Below are positions 18,212 to 26,908 of a stretch of 64,000 bases of DNA, piece by piece. The translations under genes and the position numbers were made by a program. The stretch covers positions 1,754,661 to 1,818,660 of the forward strand of contig NZ_CP016474.1 of the NCBI RefSeq assembly GCF_001693255.1. Reading direction: 5' to 3'. This stretch comes from Picosynechococcus sp. PCC 7003. Its GTDB lineage: Bacteria > Cyanobacteriota > Cyanobacteriia > Cyanobacteriales > MRBY01. Every line of letters starts with the position of its first letter. Position 1 is the first letter of the stretch. Below the pieces are notes generated by a model, which searched no databases, was not told where the DNA came from, and saw only the letters and a program-made list of their open reading frames with translations.

Positions 18212-18462
18212 GGTTTTACTCCGTGGGATTCTAACTATTTCCGAATGCTGGCAACGGCTCCTTTATCAGTTTTAGGGGAAGGGTGAGGTCGATGAAAAAC
18301 CCGCACTTCACCAAAGAGAATTACAGCAACTCGCGATCCGCTTCTCTCGGAAATTTCTGCTCCTAGTTCCAGCAAGAGCCCCTCAATGTCAGACCAGGCA
18401 ATGTTGCCACTGATGGGCCTTTGAAAAATAAGCGCTAAGGTTTTACTGTTTTTACGCTTCAT
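18208..18462 (-). pseudogene. hicA: HicA-family toxin with amber stop near the C-terminus
   Basis: HicA toxins are small dsRBD-like mRNA nucleases. The frame MKRKNSKTLALIFQRPISGN is a typical start, and WSDIEGLLLELGAEISERSGSR carries the usual fold. The catalytic-type His lies in VRVFHRPHPSPKTDKGAVASIRK. A TAG at 18235-18237 stops the frame after residue 75. Beyond it the same frame reads LESHGVKP and then TGA overlapping the hicB ATG. Homologues I recall continue IRKWLE.NGVKP, so the TAG is most simply a TGG (Trp) to TAG change removing the last nine residues. The shortened protein might still be active; a sequencing error is possible. Confidence 0.72.
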
Positions 18463-18504
18463 TTAGTTAAGCACCTCGATGGTACTACAAAAAAGTACCA
18501 AAAT

Positions 18505-18541
18505 ATTATGCCCAGAACATTGCATCACGATAATTTCATCG
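18505..18541 (+). repeat. Diverged copy of the ycf3 start region
   Basis: This 37-base stretch matches 16921-16957, the bases around the ycf3 start codon, at 32 of 37 positions. It includes ATTATGCCCAGAACA and GATAATTTCATCG exactly. Its reading frame (MPRTLHHDNFIVRR...) stops after 28 codons and soon loses resemblance to Ycf3. It looks like a relic of a partial duplication lying upstream of queF. Confidence 0.55.
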
Positions 18542-18683
18542 TGAGAAGGGTCGCAGTTAAAATATATGTTTCGTGGGGGTCTTGGCCTAATTAATCTCAA
18601 AGAAATTTCCTAGAAGCCCAAGATTTCAACAAAGATTTGTACAATACAATACGGTTTCTTTAAAAAATATTAAGGTTTTACCC

Positions 18684-19085
18684 ATGGGCCAGACCACAGA
18701 AGCACAGACCCTAAAGTATGGGGAGCGCGAAATTGAAAACGGCGAGCTGATCACCTTCCCGAACCCCCGCCCCGGACGACGTTATACCATTAACATCACC
18801 CTGCCAGAATACACTTGTAAATGTCCTTTTTCTGGCTACCCGGACTTTGCCACGATTTATATTTCCTACGTTCCTGACCAAAAAGTTGTAGAGCTCAAGG
18901 CAATCAAGCTTTATATCAACAGTTACCGCGATCGCTATATTTCCCATGAAGAAGCAGTTAATCAAATTCTCGATGACCTGGTAGCGGCTTGTGACCCCCT
19001 CGAAATGACGATCAAAGGGGACTACCAACCCCGTGGTAATGTGCATACTGTCATTGAAGTCACCCACACGAAAGAACAGGCATGA
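18684..19085 (+). CDS. queF: NADPH-dependent preQ0 reductase (QueF)
   Basis: Reduces 7-cyano-7-deazaguanine to preQ1 in queuosine biosynthesis. 133 residues, the short unimodular form with a T-fold. The covalent-catalysis Cys is in [17 protein letters not shown], the family motif for substrate binding is [22 protein letters not shown], and the end [11 protein letters not shown] is typical. The ATG follows a 220-base gap in which I looked for a preQ1 riboswitch and did not see one. The gene overlaps lgt by four bases (ATGA), implying translational coupling. Confidence 0.95.
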   Translation: MGQTTEAQTLKYGEREIENGELITFPNPRPGRRYTINITLPEYTCKCPFSGYPDFATIYISYVPDQKVVELKAIKLYINSYRDRYISHEEAVNQILDDLVAACDPLEMTIKGDYQPRGNVHTVIEVTHTKEQA

Positions 19086-19957
19086 TGATTTTCGCTTGGC
19101 AGTTCCAATCCCCCGGCCCCATTTTGTTTGAGGTGGGTAATTTTGCAATTCGCTGGTATGGTCTTTTGATAGCGATCGCCGTGTTGATTGGGGTGAATCT
19201 CTCCCAATTTTTGGCAACGCGACGGGGGGTCAAACCGGAGTTACTAGCCGATTACATTATCTGGGGAATTATCGGGGCCATTCCCTGCGCGCGCTTGTAT
19301 TATGTGCTGTTCCAGTGGCGTAGTTACGCGGATCGGCCCCAGGATATTATTGCGATTTGGCAAGGGGGCATTGCAATCCACGGGGCGATCCTTGGTGGCG
19401 TGATTGCAGCCTTGATTTTTTGTCGTCTACATCGAATTTCTTTTTGGCAGCTAGGGGATTTGATCGCGCCTTCCTTGATTTTGGGTCAAGCTATTGGTCG
19501 CTGGGGGAATTTTTTCAATTCTGAGGCTTTTGGGGCACCGACTGATTTACCCTGGAAGCTTTATATCCCCCTCCAAAATCGTCCTTTAGGTCTTGTGGAA
19601 TACGAGTATTTTCACCCAACTTTCCTCTATGAATCTGTCTGGAATCTTGGGGTTTTTGCCTTGCTCCTCTATCTGTTTTTCTGGGGTATGCGCCATGGCG
19701 ATCGCCTCAAAACAGGCACGATTTTTCTGACCTACTGGATCGCCTATAGTGCGGGCCGGGTTTGGATTGAAGGCTTGCGAACTGACAGTTTGATGCTTGG
19801 TGGTATTCGCATTGCTCAACTGGTCAGCTTAACCGGGATGGCCCTTGGTATTTTGGGGTTGGTTTGGTTGTACGTCCTCAAACGGCGTCTGCCCGATGTG
19901 CGATCGCCGCGGGAATTGCGAGAGGCAGAAGCTATCCCAGAAAATTCTGAGACTTAA
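19082..19957 (+). CDS. lgt: Prolipoprotein diacylglyceryl transferase
   Basis: 291-residue inner-membrane enzyme that transfers diacylglycerol to the lipobox cysteine of prolipoproteins, the first step of lipoprotein maturation. About seven membrane segments. The signature [13 protein letters not shown] lies near residue 145, with the essential Arg and Asn residues, and [13 protein letters not shown] follows. The start ATGATG sits inside the stop of queF. Its clients in this window include the adaptor at 10.4 kb, the lipoproteins at 4.5 and 24.3 kb, and the solute-binding proteins. Confidence 0.96.
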   Translation: MMIFAWQFQSPGPILFEVGNFAIRWYGLLIAIAVLIGVNLSQFLATRRGVKPELLADYIIWGIIGAIPCARLYYVLFQWRSYADRPQDIIAIWQGGIAIHGAILGGVIAALIFCRLHRISFWQLGDLIAPSLILGQAIGRWGNFFNSEAFGAPTDLPWKLYIPLQNRPLGLVEYEYFHPTFLYESVWNLGVFALLLYLFFWGMRHGDRLKTGTIFLTYWIAYSAGRVWIEGLRTDSLMLGGIRIAQLVSLTGMALGILGLVWLYVLKRRLPDVRSPRELREAEAIPENSET

Positions 19958-19993
19958 ACCATTACCATTGCTCCTCTAATCACAAGGTTATCC

Positions 19994-20551
19994 ATGGGCC
20001 AAACCATCCTCGTTACTGGAGCGGTCCGCTCCGGCAAAAGTGAATGGGCAGAACACCTTGCCCTCCAGTCCCAACGCCCCGTCACCTATATTGCAACGGC
20101 CACCGAAGATCCTGATGACCCCGAATGGATGGCCCGTATCCAACACCACCGCGATCGCCGCCCCGAAACTTGGGGATTTATCGGTGAATCAGTCCATCTA
20201 ACCGCCGCCATTCACCGCACGCCTGAAGACCACTGCGTCCTCGTAGATTCCTTAGGTTTGTGGGTTGCTAATCATTTAGAAACAGAGCCTGCTCCTTGGC
20301 ACCAGCTCACCACAGCATTTTTAGAGACCGTCAAAAATTCCCCACGGATCCTAATCCTCGTCGCTGAAGAAACCGGTTGGGGCCTCGTGCCTACTTACCC
20401 ATTAGGACGCTTATTCCGCGATCGCCTAGGTCGCTTGATCCGCGAAGTAGGCCTTGTTGCTGATCAAGCCTATCTGTTAGTGGGTGGCCACGCCTTAGAT
20501 ATTAAAAAGCTAGGACAACCCTTGCCTCCAGTAAAAACGCCCCTTAGCTGA
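19994..20551 (+). CDS. cobU: Adenosylcobinamide kinase / guanylyltransferase
   Basis: 185-residue bifunctional enzyme of the cobalamin nucleotide-loop assembly pathway (CobU/CobP). The P-loop GAVRSGKSEWAE is at the N-terminus. YIATATEDPDDPEWMARIQHHRDRRP includes the His that is guanylylated in CobU. LVDSLGLWVANHL is the Walker-B-like strand, and LVAEETGWGLVPTYPLGRLFRDRLGRL is the family C-terminal signature. It lies 36 bases after lgt, so queF-lgt-cobU is likely one operon. No cobalamin riboswitch was seen upstream. Confidence 0.93.
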   Translation: MGQTILVTGAVRSGKSEWAEHLALQSQRPVTYIATATEDPDDPEWMARIQHHRDRRPETWGFIGESVHLTAAIHRTPEDHCVLVDSLGLWVANHLETEPAPWHQLTTAFLETVKNSPRILILVAEETGWGLVPTYPLGRLFRDRLGRLIREVGLVADQAYLLVGGHALDIKKLGQPLPPVKTPLS

Positions 20552-20865
20552 AGTTGATTGTATCTTTTTGTAACAAAAACTCTGCTAGATATTAAGAAAA
20601 GTGTTTACACTCAGGTTATAAAATCCTTCAGAAGGCTGTATGCCCATGGAGTATGTGTTATTTTAAGAAACGTTAACCGTCTGGAATAGCCTATATTTCA
20701 TAAGGTTGACCCGCTTACGTAGTTTCAGGAAACTCCCCCGACCATAGGATTTATACCTATTGGCTTTTGCTCATTTGACAGGGAGAATCCATAACAAGGA
20801 AACTAGCGTAAGCCATTTAATATCCAACCCTTGTTCATTCATATAGACAAGAGGAATTAAAAACT
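20552..20865 (+). promoter_or_regulatory. psbD upstream region
   Basis: 314 non-coding bases between cobU and psbD. A TTTACACT-cag-GTTATAAA arrangement at 20604-20622 resembles the HLR1 element bound by RpaB, but the spacer is three bases rather than two and one copy is imperfect. TTGACA occurs at 20775-20780 without a convincing -10 hexamer at normal spacing. GAGG before the ATG serves as the ribosome binding site. No RNA gene or conserved frame seen. Confidence 0.4.
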
Positions 20866-21924
20866 ATGACTATTGCAGTCGGACGCGCGCCCCAGGAACG
20901 AGGCTGGTTTGATGTCCTCGATGACTGGTTAAAGCGAGATCGATTTGTCTTCGTCGGTTGGTCCGGTATCCTCCTGTTCCCCTGCGCCTTTATGGCTCTC
21001 GGTGGCTGGTTGACTGGTACCACCTTCGTTACTTCTTGGTACACCCACGGATTAGCATCCTCTTATCTCGAAGGGTGTAACTTCCTGACTGTTGCTGTAT
21101 CCAGCCCCGCTGACAGCCTCGGTCACTCCCTCCTTTTCCTCTGGGGCCCCGAAGCCAACTGGAACTTTGCCCGTTGGTGCCAACTCGGTGGACTCTGGAG
21201 CTTTGTTGCCCTCCACGGTGCTTTCGGTCTGATCGGCTTTATGCTGCGTCAGTTTGAAATTGCCCGTCTGGTAGGAATCCGTCCCTACAATGCGATCGCC
21301 TTCTCTGGCCCCATTGCGGTATTCGTCAGTGTATTCCTGATGTACCCCTTGGGTCAGTCTAGCTGGTTCTTTGCACCTAGCTTTGGTGTCGCTGGTATCT
21401 TCCGTTTCATTCTGTTCCTACAAGGTTTCCACAACTGGACCCTGAACCCCTTCCACATGATGGGTGTTGCAGGGATTCTCGGTGGTGCCCTGCTCTGTGC
21501 GATCCACGGGGCGACAGTAGAGAACACCCTGTTTGAAGACAGTGACCAAGCAAATACCTTCCGGGCATTTGAGCCGACCCAGGCAGAAGAAACCTACTCG
21601 ATGGTGACCGCAAACCGTTTCTGGTCTCAGATTTTCGGGATTGCGTTTTCCAATAAGCGTTGGTTGCACTTCTTCATGCTGTTTGTACCTGTAACCGGGC
21701 TGTGGATGAGTTCTGTGGGTATTGTGGGTTTAGCATTAAACCTACGAGCCTATGACTTCGTATCCCAGGAGATCCGCGCAGCGGAAGACCCTGAATTTGA
21801 AACGTTCTACACGAAGAATATTCTGCTGAACGAAGGTATGCGGGCCTGGATGGCACCGCAAGACCAAATTCACGAACAATTTGTATTCCCTGAGGAGGTA
21901 TTACCCCGTGGTAACGCTCTCTAA
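20866..21924 (+). CDS. psbD: Photosystem II D2 protein
   Basis: 352-residue reaction-centre core subunit that, with D1, holds P680, pheophytin, Q_A and the non-heme iron. Five membrane helices. [29 protein letters not shown]... is the standard D2 N-terminus. [41 protein letters not shown] carries the tyrosine-D/chlorophyll region. [35 protein letters not shown] has the iron and chlorophyll His ligands. Its 3' end overlaps psbC by 17 bases. Full length and apparently intact. Confidence 0.99.
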   Translation: MTIAVGRAPQERGWFDVLDDWLKRDRFVFVGWSGILLFPCAFMALGGWLTGTTFVTSWYTHGLASSYLEGCNFLTVAVSSPADSLGHSLLFLWGPEANWNFARWCQLGGLWSFVALHGAFGLIGFMLRQFEIARLVGIRPYNAIAFSGPIAVFVSVFLMYPLGQSSWFFAPSFGVAGIFRFILFLQGFHNWTLNPFHMMGVAGILGGALLCAIHGATVENTLFEDSDQANTFRAFEPTQAEETYSMVTANRFWSQIFGIAFSNKRWLHFFMLFVPVTGLWMSSVGIVGLALNLRAYDFVSQEIRAAEDPEFETFYTKNILLNEGMRAWMAPQDQIHEQFVFPEEVLPRGNAL

Positions 21925-23290
21925 TGCGCCCATTTCCGGTGGTCGTGATATCGAATCGACCGGCTTTGCGTGGTGGGCTGGTAATGCCCGCCTGATCAAT
22001 CTCTCCGGTAAGCTCTTGGGTGCCCACGTTGCCCATGCTGGCCTTATCGTATTCTGGACTGGTGCGATGACTTTGTTTGAAGTCGCCCACTTTGTCGCAG
22101 AGAAGCCCATGCACGAGCAGGGTTTCATCCTAATGCCTCACCTCGCAACCCTTGGTTGGGGTGTAGGCCCCGGTGGGGAAGTTATCGATACTTTCCCCTA
22201 CTTCGTTGTTGGTGTATTACACCTCATCTCTTCTGCGGTTCTCGGTCTTGGTGGTATTTACCATGCTGTCCGTGGCCCTGAAACCCTTGAAGAATATTCC
22301 AGCTTCTTTGGTTATGACTGGAAAGACAAGAACCAAATGACCAATATCATTGGTTACCACCTCATCCTTCTCGGCTGTGGTGCGTTGCTACTTGTCTTTA
22401 AAGCGATGTTCTTTGGTGGTGTATACGACACTTGGGCCCCCGGTGGTGGCGACGTGCGTATCATCAGCAATCCGACTTTGAATCCTGCGGTGATCTTTGG
22501 TTATCTGTTCAAGGCTCCCTTTGGTGGTGAAGGTTGGATCATCGGTGTCAACAACATGGAAGATATTATCGGTGGTCACATTTACATCGGTTTGATTTGT
22601 ATCTTCGGTGGTATCTGGCACATCCTCACCAAACCTTTCGGTTGGGCCCGTCGGGCGCTCGTTTGGTCTGGTGAAGCTTATCTTTCCTACAGTCTCGGTG
22701 CTTTGTCCTTAATGGCCTTCATCGCGACTTGCTTTGTTTGGTTTAACAACACTGCTTACCCCAGTGAGTTCTATGGCCCGACTAACGCTGAAGCGTCCCA
22801 GTCTCAGGCTTTAATCTTCTTGGCCCGTGACCAATCTATGGGTGCGAACGTTGGTTCTGCTCAAGGTCCTACTGGTCTTGGTAAGTACCTGATGCGATCG
22901 CCTACTGGTGAGATCATCCTTGGTGGTGAAACCATGCGCTTCTGGGATTTCCGTGGTCCTTGGTTGGAGCCGCTTCGTGGCCCCAATGGTCTTGACCTCG
23001 ATAAAATCCGCAATGACATTCAGCCTTGGCAACTGCGTCGTGCGGCTGAGTACATGACCCACGCCCCGAATGCTTCCATTAACTCTGTTGGTGGGATTAT
23101 TACGGAGCCTAACTCCTTTAACTTTGTGAACCTCCGTCAGTGGTTGGCTGGTTCTCACTTCGTTCTTTCTTTCTTCTTCCTCGTTGGTCACCTGTGGCAT
23201 GCTGGTCGTGCACGGGCGGCTGAAGCTGGTTTCGAGAAAGGGATTGACCGTGAGACTGAGCCCGTACTGAACATGAACGAGCTTGACTAA
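21908..23290 (+). CDS. psbC: Photosystem II CP43 chlorophyll-binding protein
   Basis: 460-residue inner antenna subunit of PSII with six membrane helices and a large lumenal loop between helices 5 and 6. That loop contains the Glu and Arg that contact the Mn4CaO5 cluster ([25 protein letters not shown]). The start is GTG 21908 ([20 protein letters not shown]), with TGAGGAGGT at about 21890-21898 inside psbD as its ribosome binding site. This matches the known GTG start and overlap in cyanobacteria and chloroplasts. A strong terminator follows. Confidence 0.98.
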   Translation: MVTLSNAPISGGRDIESTGFAWWAGNARLINLSGKLLGAHVAHAGLIVFWTGAMTLFEVAHFVAEKPMHEQGFILMPHLATLGWGVGPGGEVIDTFPYFVVGVLHLISSAVLGLGGIYHAVRGPETLEEYSSFFGYDWKDKNQMTNIIGYHLILLGCGALLLVFKAMFFGGVYDTWAPGGGDVRIISNPTLNPAVIFGYLFKAPFGGEGWIIGVNNMEDIIGGHIYIGLICIFGGIWHILTKPFGWARRALVWSGEAYLSYSLGALSLMAFIATCFVWFNNTAYPSEFYGPTNAEASQSQALIFLARDQSMGANVGSAQGPTGLGKYLMRSPTGEIILGGETMRFWDFRGPWLEPLRGPNGLDLDKIRNDIQPWQLRRAAEYMTHAPNASINSVGGIITEPNSFNFVNLRQWLAGSHFVLSFFFLVGHLWHAGRARAAEAGFEKGIDRETEPVLNMNELD

Positions 23291-23340
23291 GAGTTTGTTG
23301 AGCCTTCAGTTGAGTCACTGAATTTCACTCATAGAAACCA

Positions 23341-23371
23341 AAAAACTCCTGCCCTAGGGTAGGAGTTTTTT
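23341..23371 (+). terminator. Terminator of psbDC
   Basis: AAAAACTCCT (23341-23350) pairs perfectly with AGGAGTTTTT (23361-23370), with additional CCC/GGG pairing in the top of the stem. A terminal T run follows. It may also serve the convergent dehydrogenase gene. Confidence 0.92.
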
Positions 23372-23389
23372 GCTTGGGGGATACAACCT

Positions 23390-24262
23390 TTAGGAGAATG
23401 TATATGAGCGGAACATGGCTTGGGTGCCTTGTTCGAGGGCATCGGCCAACTGGGCGGTGTCTTTAAATTTTTGGGTTGCCAGGGCTAAACCGGGTAATTC
23501 TAGGTCTGCGAGACTTTCGTTGACTAGGCGGAGGTCTTTGATAATGTGCTTGACCATGAAACCCGGTCGAAAATCGCTAGCGGTAATTTTGTGGCCGAGG
23601 TTGGCGATCGCCCAGGAACCTGCCGCCCCGGTCTGACAAGCTTCGATCATTAAATCAGGGTCAATGCCTTGGGATTGGGCCAGCTTAATCGCCTCACAGA
23701 GGGCCACCATATGAATTGCGCAAAGAACTTGGTTACACATTTTTACAGCCTGGCCACTACCTGTCTTCCCGCAGTAGTAAATATTCTTACCCATGGCTTC
23801 TAGGTAAGGTTTGGCTTCGTCGAAATCAGGGCGATCGCCCCCACCCATAATCGTCAAGGTGCCATTTTCTGCGCCGACATCCCCACCACTGATGGGGGCA
23901 TCGAGGAACCGGAGATTTTTGGCTTGGAGTGTTTCGGCAATTTCCTGGGCCGCACGGGTGCCAATGGTGCTGAAATCAACAACCAGGGCATTGGGTTTAG
24001 CATGGTGGATCACCCCTTTTTCCCCTAGGAGAACTGATTTCACGTCGGGGACATCGCTCACACAACTAAAAATGTAATCTGCATCGTTTACCGCAGTGGC
24101 GATCGCCGGGGCAACGGGCAAACCCGCTGTGGCCACCCTAGCTAAATGAGGACTGGCAGCGGAACGATTCCAAACCGTGACTTGGAAACCTTTTTTCTGG
24201 AGGTTGAGGCTCATCGGTGCCCCCATGACCCCCATGCCGAGAAACGCAATTTTTTTCGTCAT
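23390..24262 (-). CDS. NAD(P)-dependent beta-hydroxyacid dehydrogenase (GLYR / 3-hydroxyisobutyrate type)
   Basis: 290-residue oxidoreductase. The Rossmann motif is in KIAFLGMGVMGAPMSLNLQKKGFQVTVWNRS, where the NR after the second strand suggests NADPH preference. FLDAPISGGDVGAENGTLTIMGGG is the substrate-binding signature. The catalytic Lys is in GSGQAVKMCNQ, about residue 171. Family members reduce glyoxylate or succinic semialdehyde or oxidise hydroxyisobutyrate. A glyoxylate reductase role would suit photorespiration, but the substrate is not decided by the sequence. Confidence 0.88.
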   Translation of the reverse strand: MTKKIAFLGMGVMGAPMSLNLQKKGFQVTVWNRSAASPHLARVATAGLPVAPAIATAVNDADYIFSCVSDVPDVKSVLLGEKGVIHHAKPNALVVDFSTIGTRAAQEIAETLQAKNLRFLDAPISGGDVGAENGTLTIMGGGDRPDFDEAKPYLEAMGKNIYYCGKTGSGQAVKMCNQVLCAIHMVALCEAIKLAQSQGIDPDLMIEACQTGAAGSWAIANLGHKITASDFRPGFMVKHIIKDLRLVNESLADLELPGLALATQKFKDTAQLADALEQGTQAMFRSYTFS

Positions 24263-24295
24263 TAGTTATTAATGATGATCAAGATCGCTTCTAGG

Positions 24296-25735
24296 TTACT
24301 CCGGGAACAACTGAATTTCCGGAGACTCTAGATCATTGGTGCTTTGTTCTAGGGGATCTGTCTCTGGGGAAATATCCGATTCTGGCACAGTGGGGCTTGG
24401 CTCAACCTCTGGCTCAGGAGCGCTTTCAGTGGTTTCCGGGGGAGACGATATTTCTGGTTCTACTTCAGATTCCGGTGCGGTTGGTTGTGGGGCTTCGATC
24501 TCTGGAGCTGTGGTGGGAGCGACCTCTTCATCAATCTCTGGCGGAAGATCGGGTTGCTTAACTTCCAAAGATGACTCAGATTGACTGGGGCTTGCCTCCT
24601 CGACGGTGGCAGCAGGTTCTTCTGCCTCGGCTGGCATTGTCTCAGGCGCATCAGGAGAGGGGATGGGTTCCGTCTCTGGTGTTACTTCTTCTTCTAGTGT
24701 TGGTAACGTTTTTTCTACAGCAGGAGCTACTTCTGTTTCTGCTGCGGGCATGGGTTCATCAATTTCCGGAACAACGGTTGGTGCTGGCTCTGATGTTTCT
24801 TCCGGGGTGGTGGTTTCTACTTCAGGGGTGAGAGGCTTGGTGGTAACGAGACGCTTCGCGGTTCTGAGGGAGAGTTTATTTTGGACGAGCTTGGCCAGGG
24901 TATCGTTGAGCTTCGGATCGTAGTTAATGACGCGGACAGGGCTATTGTAGATATTTTCTAGCAGTTCCCCTTGGTCATCGATAAATTCCAGTTTGAGCCA
25001 GTTTTCGCCTTTTTTAAAGCCTTCGAGGTAGATGGGGTGCCAGTCATCGAGAATAAAGCTCTCACCATTAATGGTGATCCGGATGCGCCAGTCGTTTACA
25101 TCGTCACTATTGTCGGCCTGGGCAATGAAATGGAGTGGGGCATTGGTCAGATAAAAATCCAACATGATCGGCTCGGCACCATAGGTTCCCTGGGGACGGC
25201 TATAGGTAAGCAGGGGCTGTTGGAAATCGGGAATATTATTATTGCTCTTGGTGAAAATATTAAAGGTGGTTTCGGCGTAGGCACCTTCGTTTTTAAAGCT
25301 TTCGTGCCAGGGACGGGAGGCAAAGGCGCGGATCAGGTGGCTACCGGGACTGAGGTTTTCGAGGGTGACGGGCTTGCTGGTGTCATAGACGGCAATGTAG
25401 GGCTGGTCATCGACAAACAGGTGAACGTGCGGCCCCATGCCTAGTTCTTCGTCTTTGAAAATGGGTAGGTCATTGACCTGGAGCTGGACGTCGATGGTGG
25501 TGCTGTCAAAGGTTTCGTCGGGACGGGGACTGAGAATTTTGACCTGGGGTTGGTATTGGTCTAATTCTTGGCGCAGTGCGGTAATGAGGCTAGGAGTCGC
25601 CACTTCTGTGAGTGCTTGGGTGGTGACGGGCGTCGGTTCGCGATTGAGATCACTGGCGAGACGGGCATCGAGGCGATCGCCACAACTCCACAGGCCCAAT
25701 GCCAAAACAATAAGGAGAATAATCCGCTTAAACAT
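24296..25735 (-). CDS. Lipoprotein with Pro/Glu-rich C-terminal tail
   Basis: 479-residue secreted protein. From ATG 25735 it starts MFKRIILLIVLALGLWSC, a lipobox signal; an upstream start would add 20 non-signal residues. Residues about 70-300 form beta-rich domains with Ig-like features (VKILSPRPDETFDSTTIDVQL, GPHVHLFVDDQPYIAVYD, SHLIRAFASRPWHESFKN). From about residue 310 to the end it is almost entirely Pro, Glu, Thr, Ala, Ser and Val (ETTTPEETSEPAPTV, SPPETTESAPEPEVEP), probably an extended acidic stalk. No named family recognised; an envelope-associated role is inferred. Confidence 0.65.
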   Translation of the reverse strand: MFKRIILLIVLALGLWSCGDRLDARLASDLNREPTPVTTQALTEVATPSLITALRQELDQYQPQVKILSPRPDETFDSTTIDVQLQVNDLPIFKDEELGMGPHVHLFVDDQPYIAVYDTSKPVTLENLSPGSHLIRAFASRPWHESFKNEGAYAETTFNIFTKSNNNIPDFQQPLLTYSRPQGTYGAEPIMLDFYLTNAPLHFIAQADNSDDVNDWRIRITINGESFILDDWHPIYLEGFKKGENWLKLEFIDDQGELLENIYNSPVRVINYDPKLNDTLAKLVQNKLSLRTAKRLVTTKPLTPEVETTTPEETSEPAPTVVPEIDEPMPAAETEVAPAVEKTLPTLEEEVTPETEPIPSPDAPETMPAEAEEPAATVEEASPSQSESSLEVKQPDLPPEIDEEVAPTTAPEIEAPQPTAPESEVEPEISSPPETTESAPEPEVEPSPTVPESDISPETDPLEQSTNDLESPEIQLFPE

Positions 25736-25828
25736 TTCCCACAGTCCTTGATAAGCCACGCTTTTTATCTTCTCACTGACCCGACAAACAGCCAATGGTC
25801 AAAATGATAATGGGCTGTTTCTATCAAA

Positions 25829-26533
25829 TTACCAGCGAATTTTGTAGAGATGGAACAGTTCGCCAGATTGTTCTTTGATGATTTTGGCCCCGGATTTTTT
25901 GATCAGGGCTTGCCAGTCGTTGAGATTTTCGAGGAATACTTCGGCGCCCAGGTAGGTTTCGAGGATTGACCAGTCTTCGGCCATGTCTTGGGTTGGGTCA
26001 ATCACATCAAAGACAAAAAAACTGCCTGGTTTGAGGACACGCTGGACTTGTTCTAATACGGTTTCCCAATATGCCAGGGGATAGTAACAGCTAAATCCGG
26101 TGGCGATCGCCAAATCGAAAAAACTGTCCTGGTAGCTTTCGAGGTGATGGGCAGGTTTGTTCGAGATGCCCTTAAAGAGTTTGGAATTGAGCTGGGGGGC
26201 GCGGGATTGGAGGATTTCTGTGGCAACTTTGCTGATGTCTTGGCCATAAAAATAAGCATTCCAGTCGCGCCAAGGGTAGATCAAAAAGCTGATCCCGCAA
26301 CCTAGATCGAGGCAATGTTGATTTTTCTTCGGTTGGGCTAATTCCCAAAATTTCGAGGTAACGCGGTTCTGGAGTTTGCCGGATTGCCAGTCGAGGAAAA
26401 TAGGCAGGGCTTGTACTTCGTCGGGAAGATCGGGCCTTTGGTTTTGGTATTCTGCGTCGAAACGTTTGGCGATCGCCTCCGTGAGGGTAAACCAATTCAA
26501 TTCGCGGTTATCGGTGGGTAACTGGGAAAACAT
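25829..26533 (-). CDS. Class I SAM-dependent methyltransferase
   Basis: 234-residue soluble enzyme from ATG 26533, chosen over a TTG four codons upstream. Motif I is in HCLDLGCGISFLIYPW. The acidic residue ending strand 2 is in AYFYGQDISKVATEIL. Motif IV-like FDLAIATGFSCYYPLAYWE and VLKPGSFFVFDVIDPTQD follow. The substrate is unknown; the layout suits a small-molecule methyltransferase. It lies in a minus-strand run but is separated from the lipoprotein gene by about 90 bases. Confidence 0.8.
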   Translation of the reverse strand: MFSQLPTDNRELNWFTLTEAIAKRFDAEYQNQRPDLPDEVQALPIFLDWQSGKLQNRVTSKFWELAQPKKNQHCLDLGCGISFLIYPWRDWNAYFYGQDISKVATEILQSRAPQLNSKLFKGISNKPAHHLESYQDSFFDLAIATGFSCYYPLAYWETVLEQVQRVLKPGSFFVFDVIDPTQDMAEDWSILETYLGAEVFLENLNDWQALIKKSGAKIIKEQSGELFHLYKIRW

Positions 26534-26674
26534 GGGCGGCCCCAAATCCTAAAAAAGCATCCAAGCCATTCCATTGTACAAGTCGCCTTCAAAGAAAATT
26601 TTCAGGTCTGTCTTCGGAACAGTACAGTGTTTCTATAATCTTAGGTGTAAATCTAGCATCTATGTCCCCAAGCT

Positions 26675-26818
26675 ATGCAGCAATCCATCTGCCTCAACCC
26701 TGCTTGCTCCAGCTTCAATCCGATTCAACACAATTATTGTTCCCAATGCCGCACCCTCTTAGTTCCAAAATACCGTTATGAAAACCGCCTGCCAAGCCGG
26801 TCTGTCGGGGGTCGATGA
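26675..26818 (+). pseudogene. Orphan 4-Cys prefix segment of a Ser/Thr kinase-type gene
   Basis: A 47-codon frame, MQQSICLNPACSSFNPIQHN followed by YCSQCRTLLVPKYRY. The pattern CxxxxC...CxxC followed by a basic hydrophobic stretch and RY is the zinc-ribbon prefix that in cyanobacteria precedes Ser/Thr kinase domains (…LL..RYR…GQGGFG). Here the frame ends after NRLPSRSVGGR with no kinase domain in any frame downstream before tldD. Most likely a decayed remnant; a genuine 47-residue zinc-ribbon protein is the alternative. Confidence 0.45.
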
Positions 26819-26908
26819 CCTAGATAAGTGGCGTGGGGCAGGAATACTCAAGAGCGATCTTGGTTGGGAAGCCCGTGGTGTGCTCTTAGGGTCAGCGTCG
26901 GGAGGATG

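Noticed and set aside
18463-18683. Possible preQ1 riboswitch upstream of queF
   Set aside because: Looked for the short C-rich pseudoknot and A-rich tail of preQ1-I and found no convincing match; the ycf3 echo occupies part of the region.
19958-19993. Possible cobalamin riboswitch ahead of cobU
   Set aside because: Only 36 bases separate lgt and cobU, far too short for that riboswitch class.
20552-20865. Eight-codon frame MPMEYVLF in the psbD leader as a regulatory uORF
   Set aside because: Too short and without a ribosome binding site to support a claim.
24336-24923. Ser/Gly-rich plus-strand frames
   Set aside because: Antisense shadows of the Pro/Glu repeats of the lipoprotein at 24296-25735.
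26574-26762. 62-codon plus-strand frame overlapping the kinase-prefix frame
   Set aside because: Composition is not protein-like and it runs in another frame across the more convincing Cys-rich reading; treated as chance.
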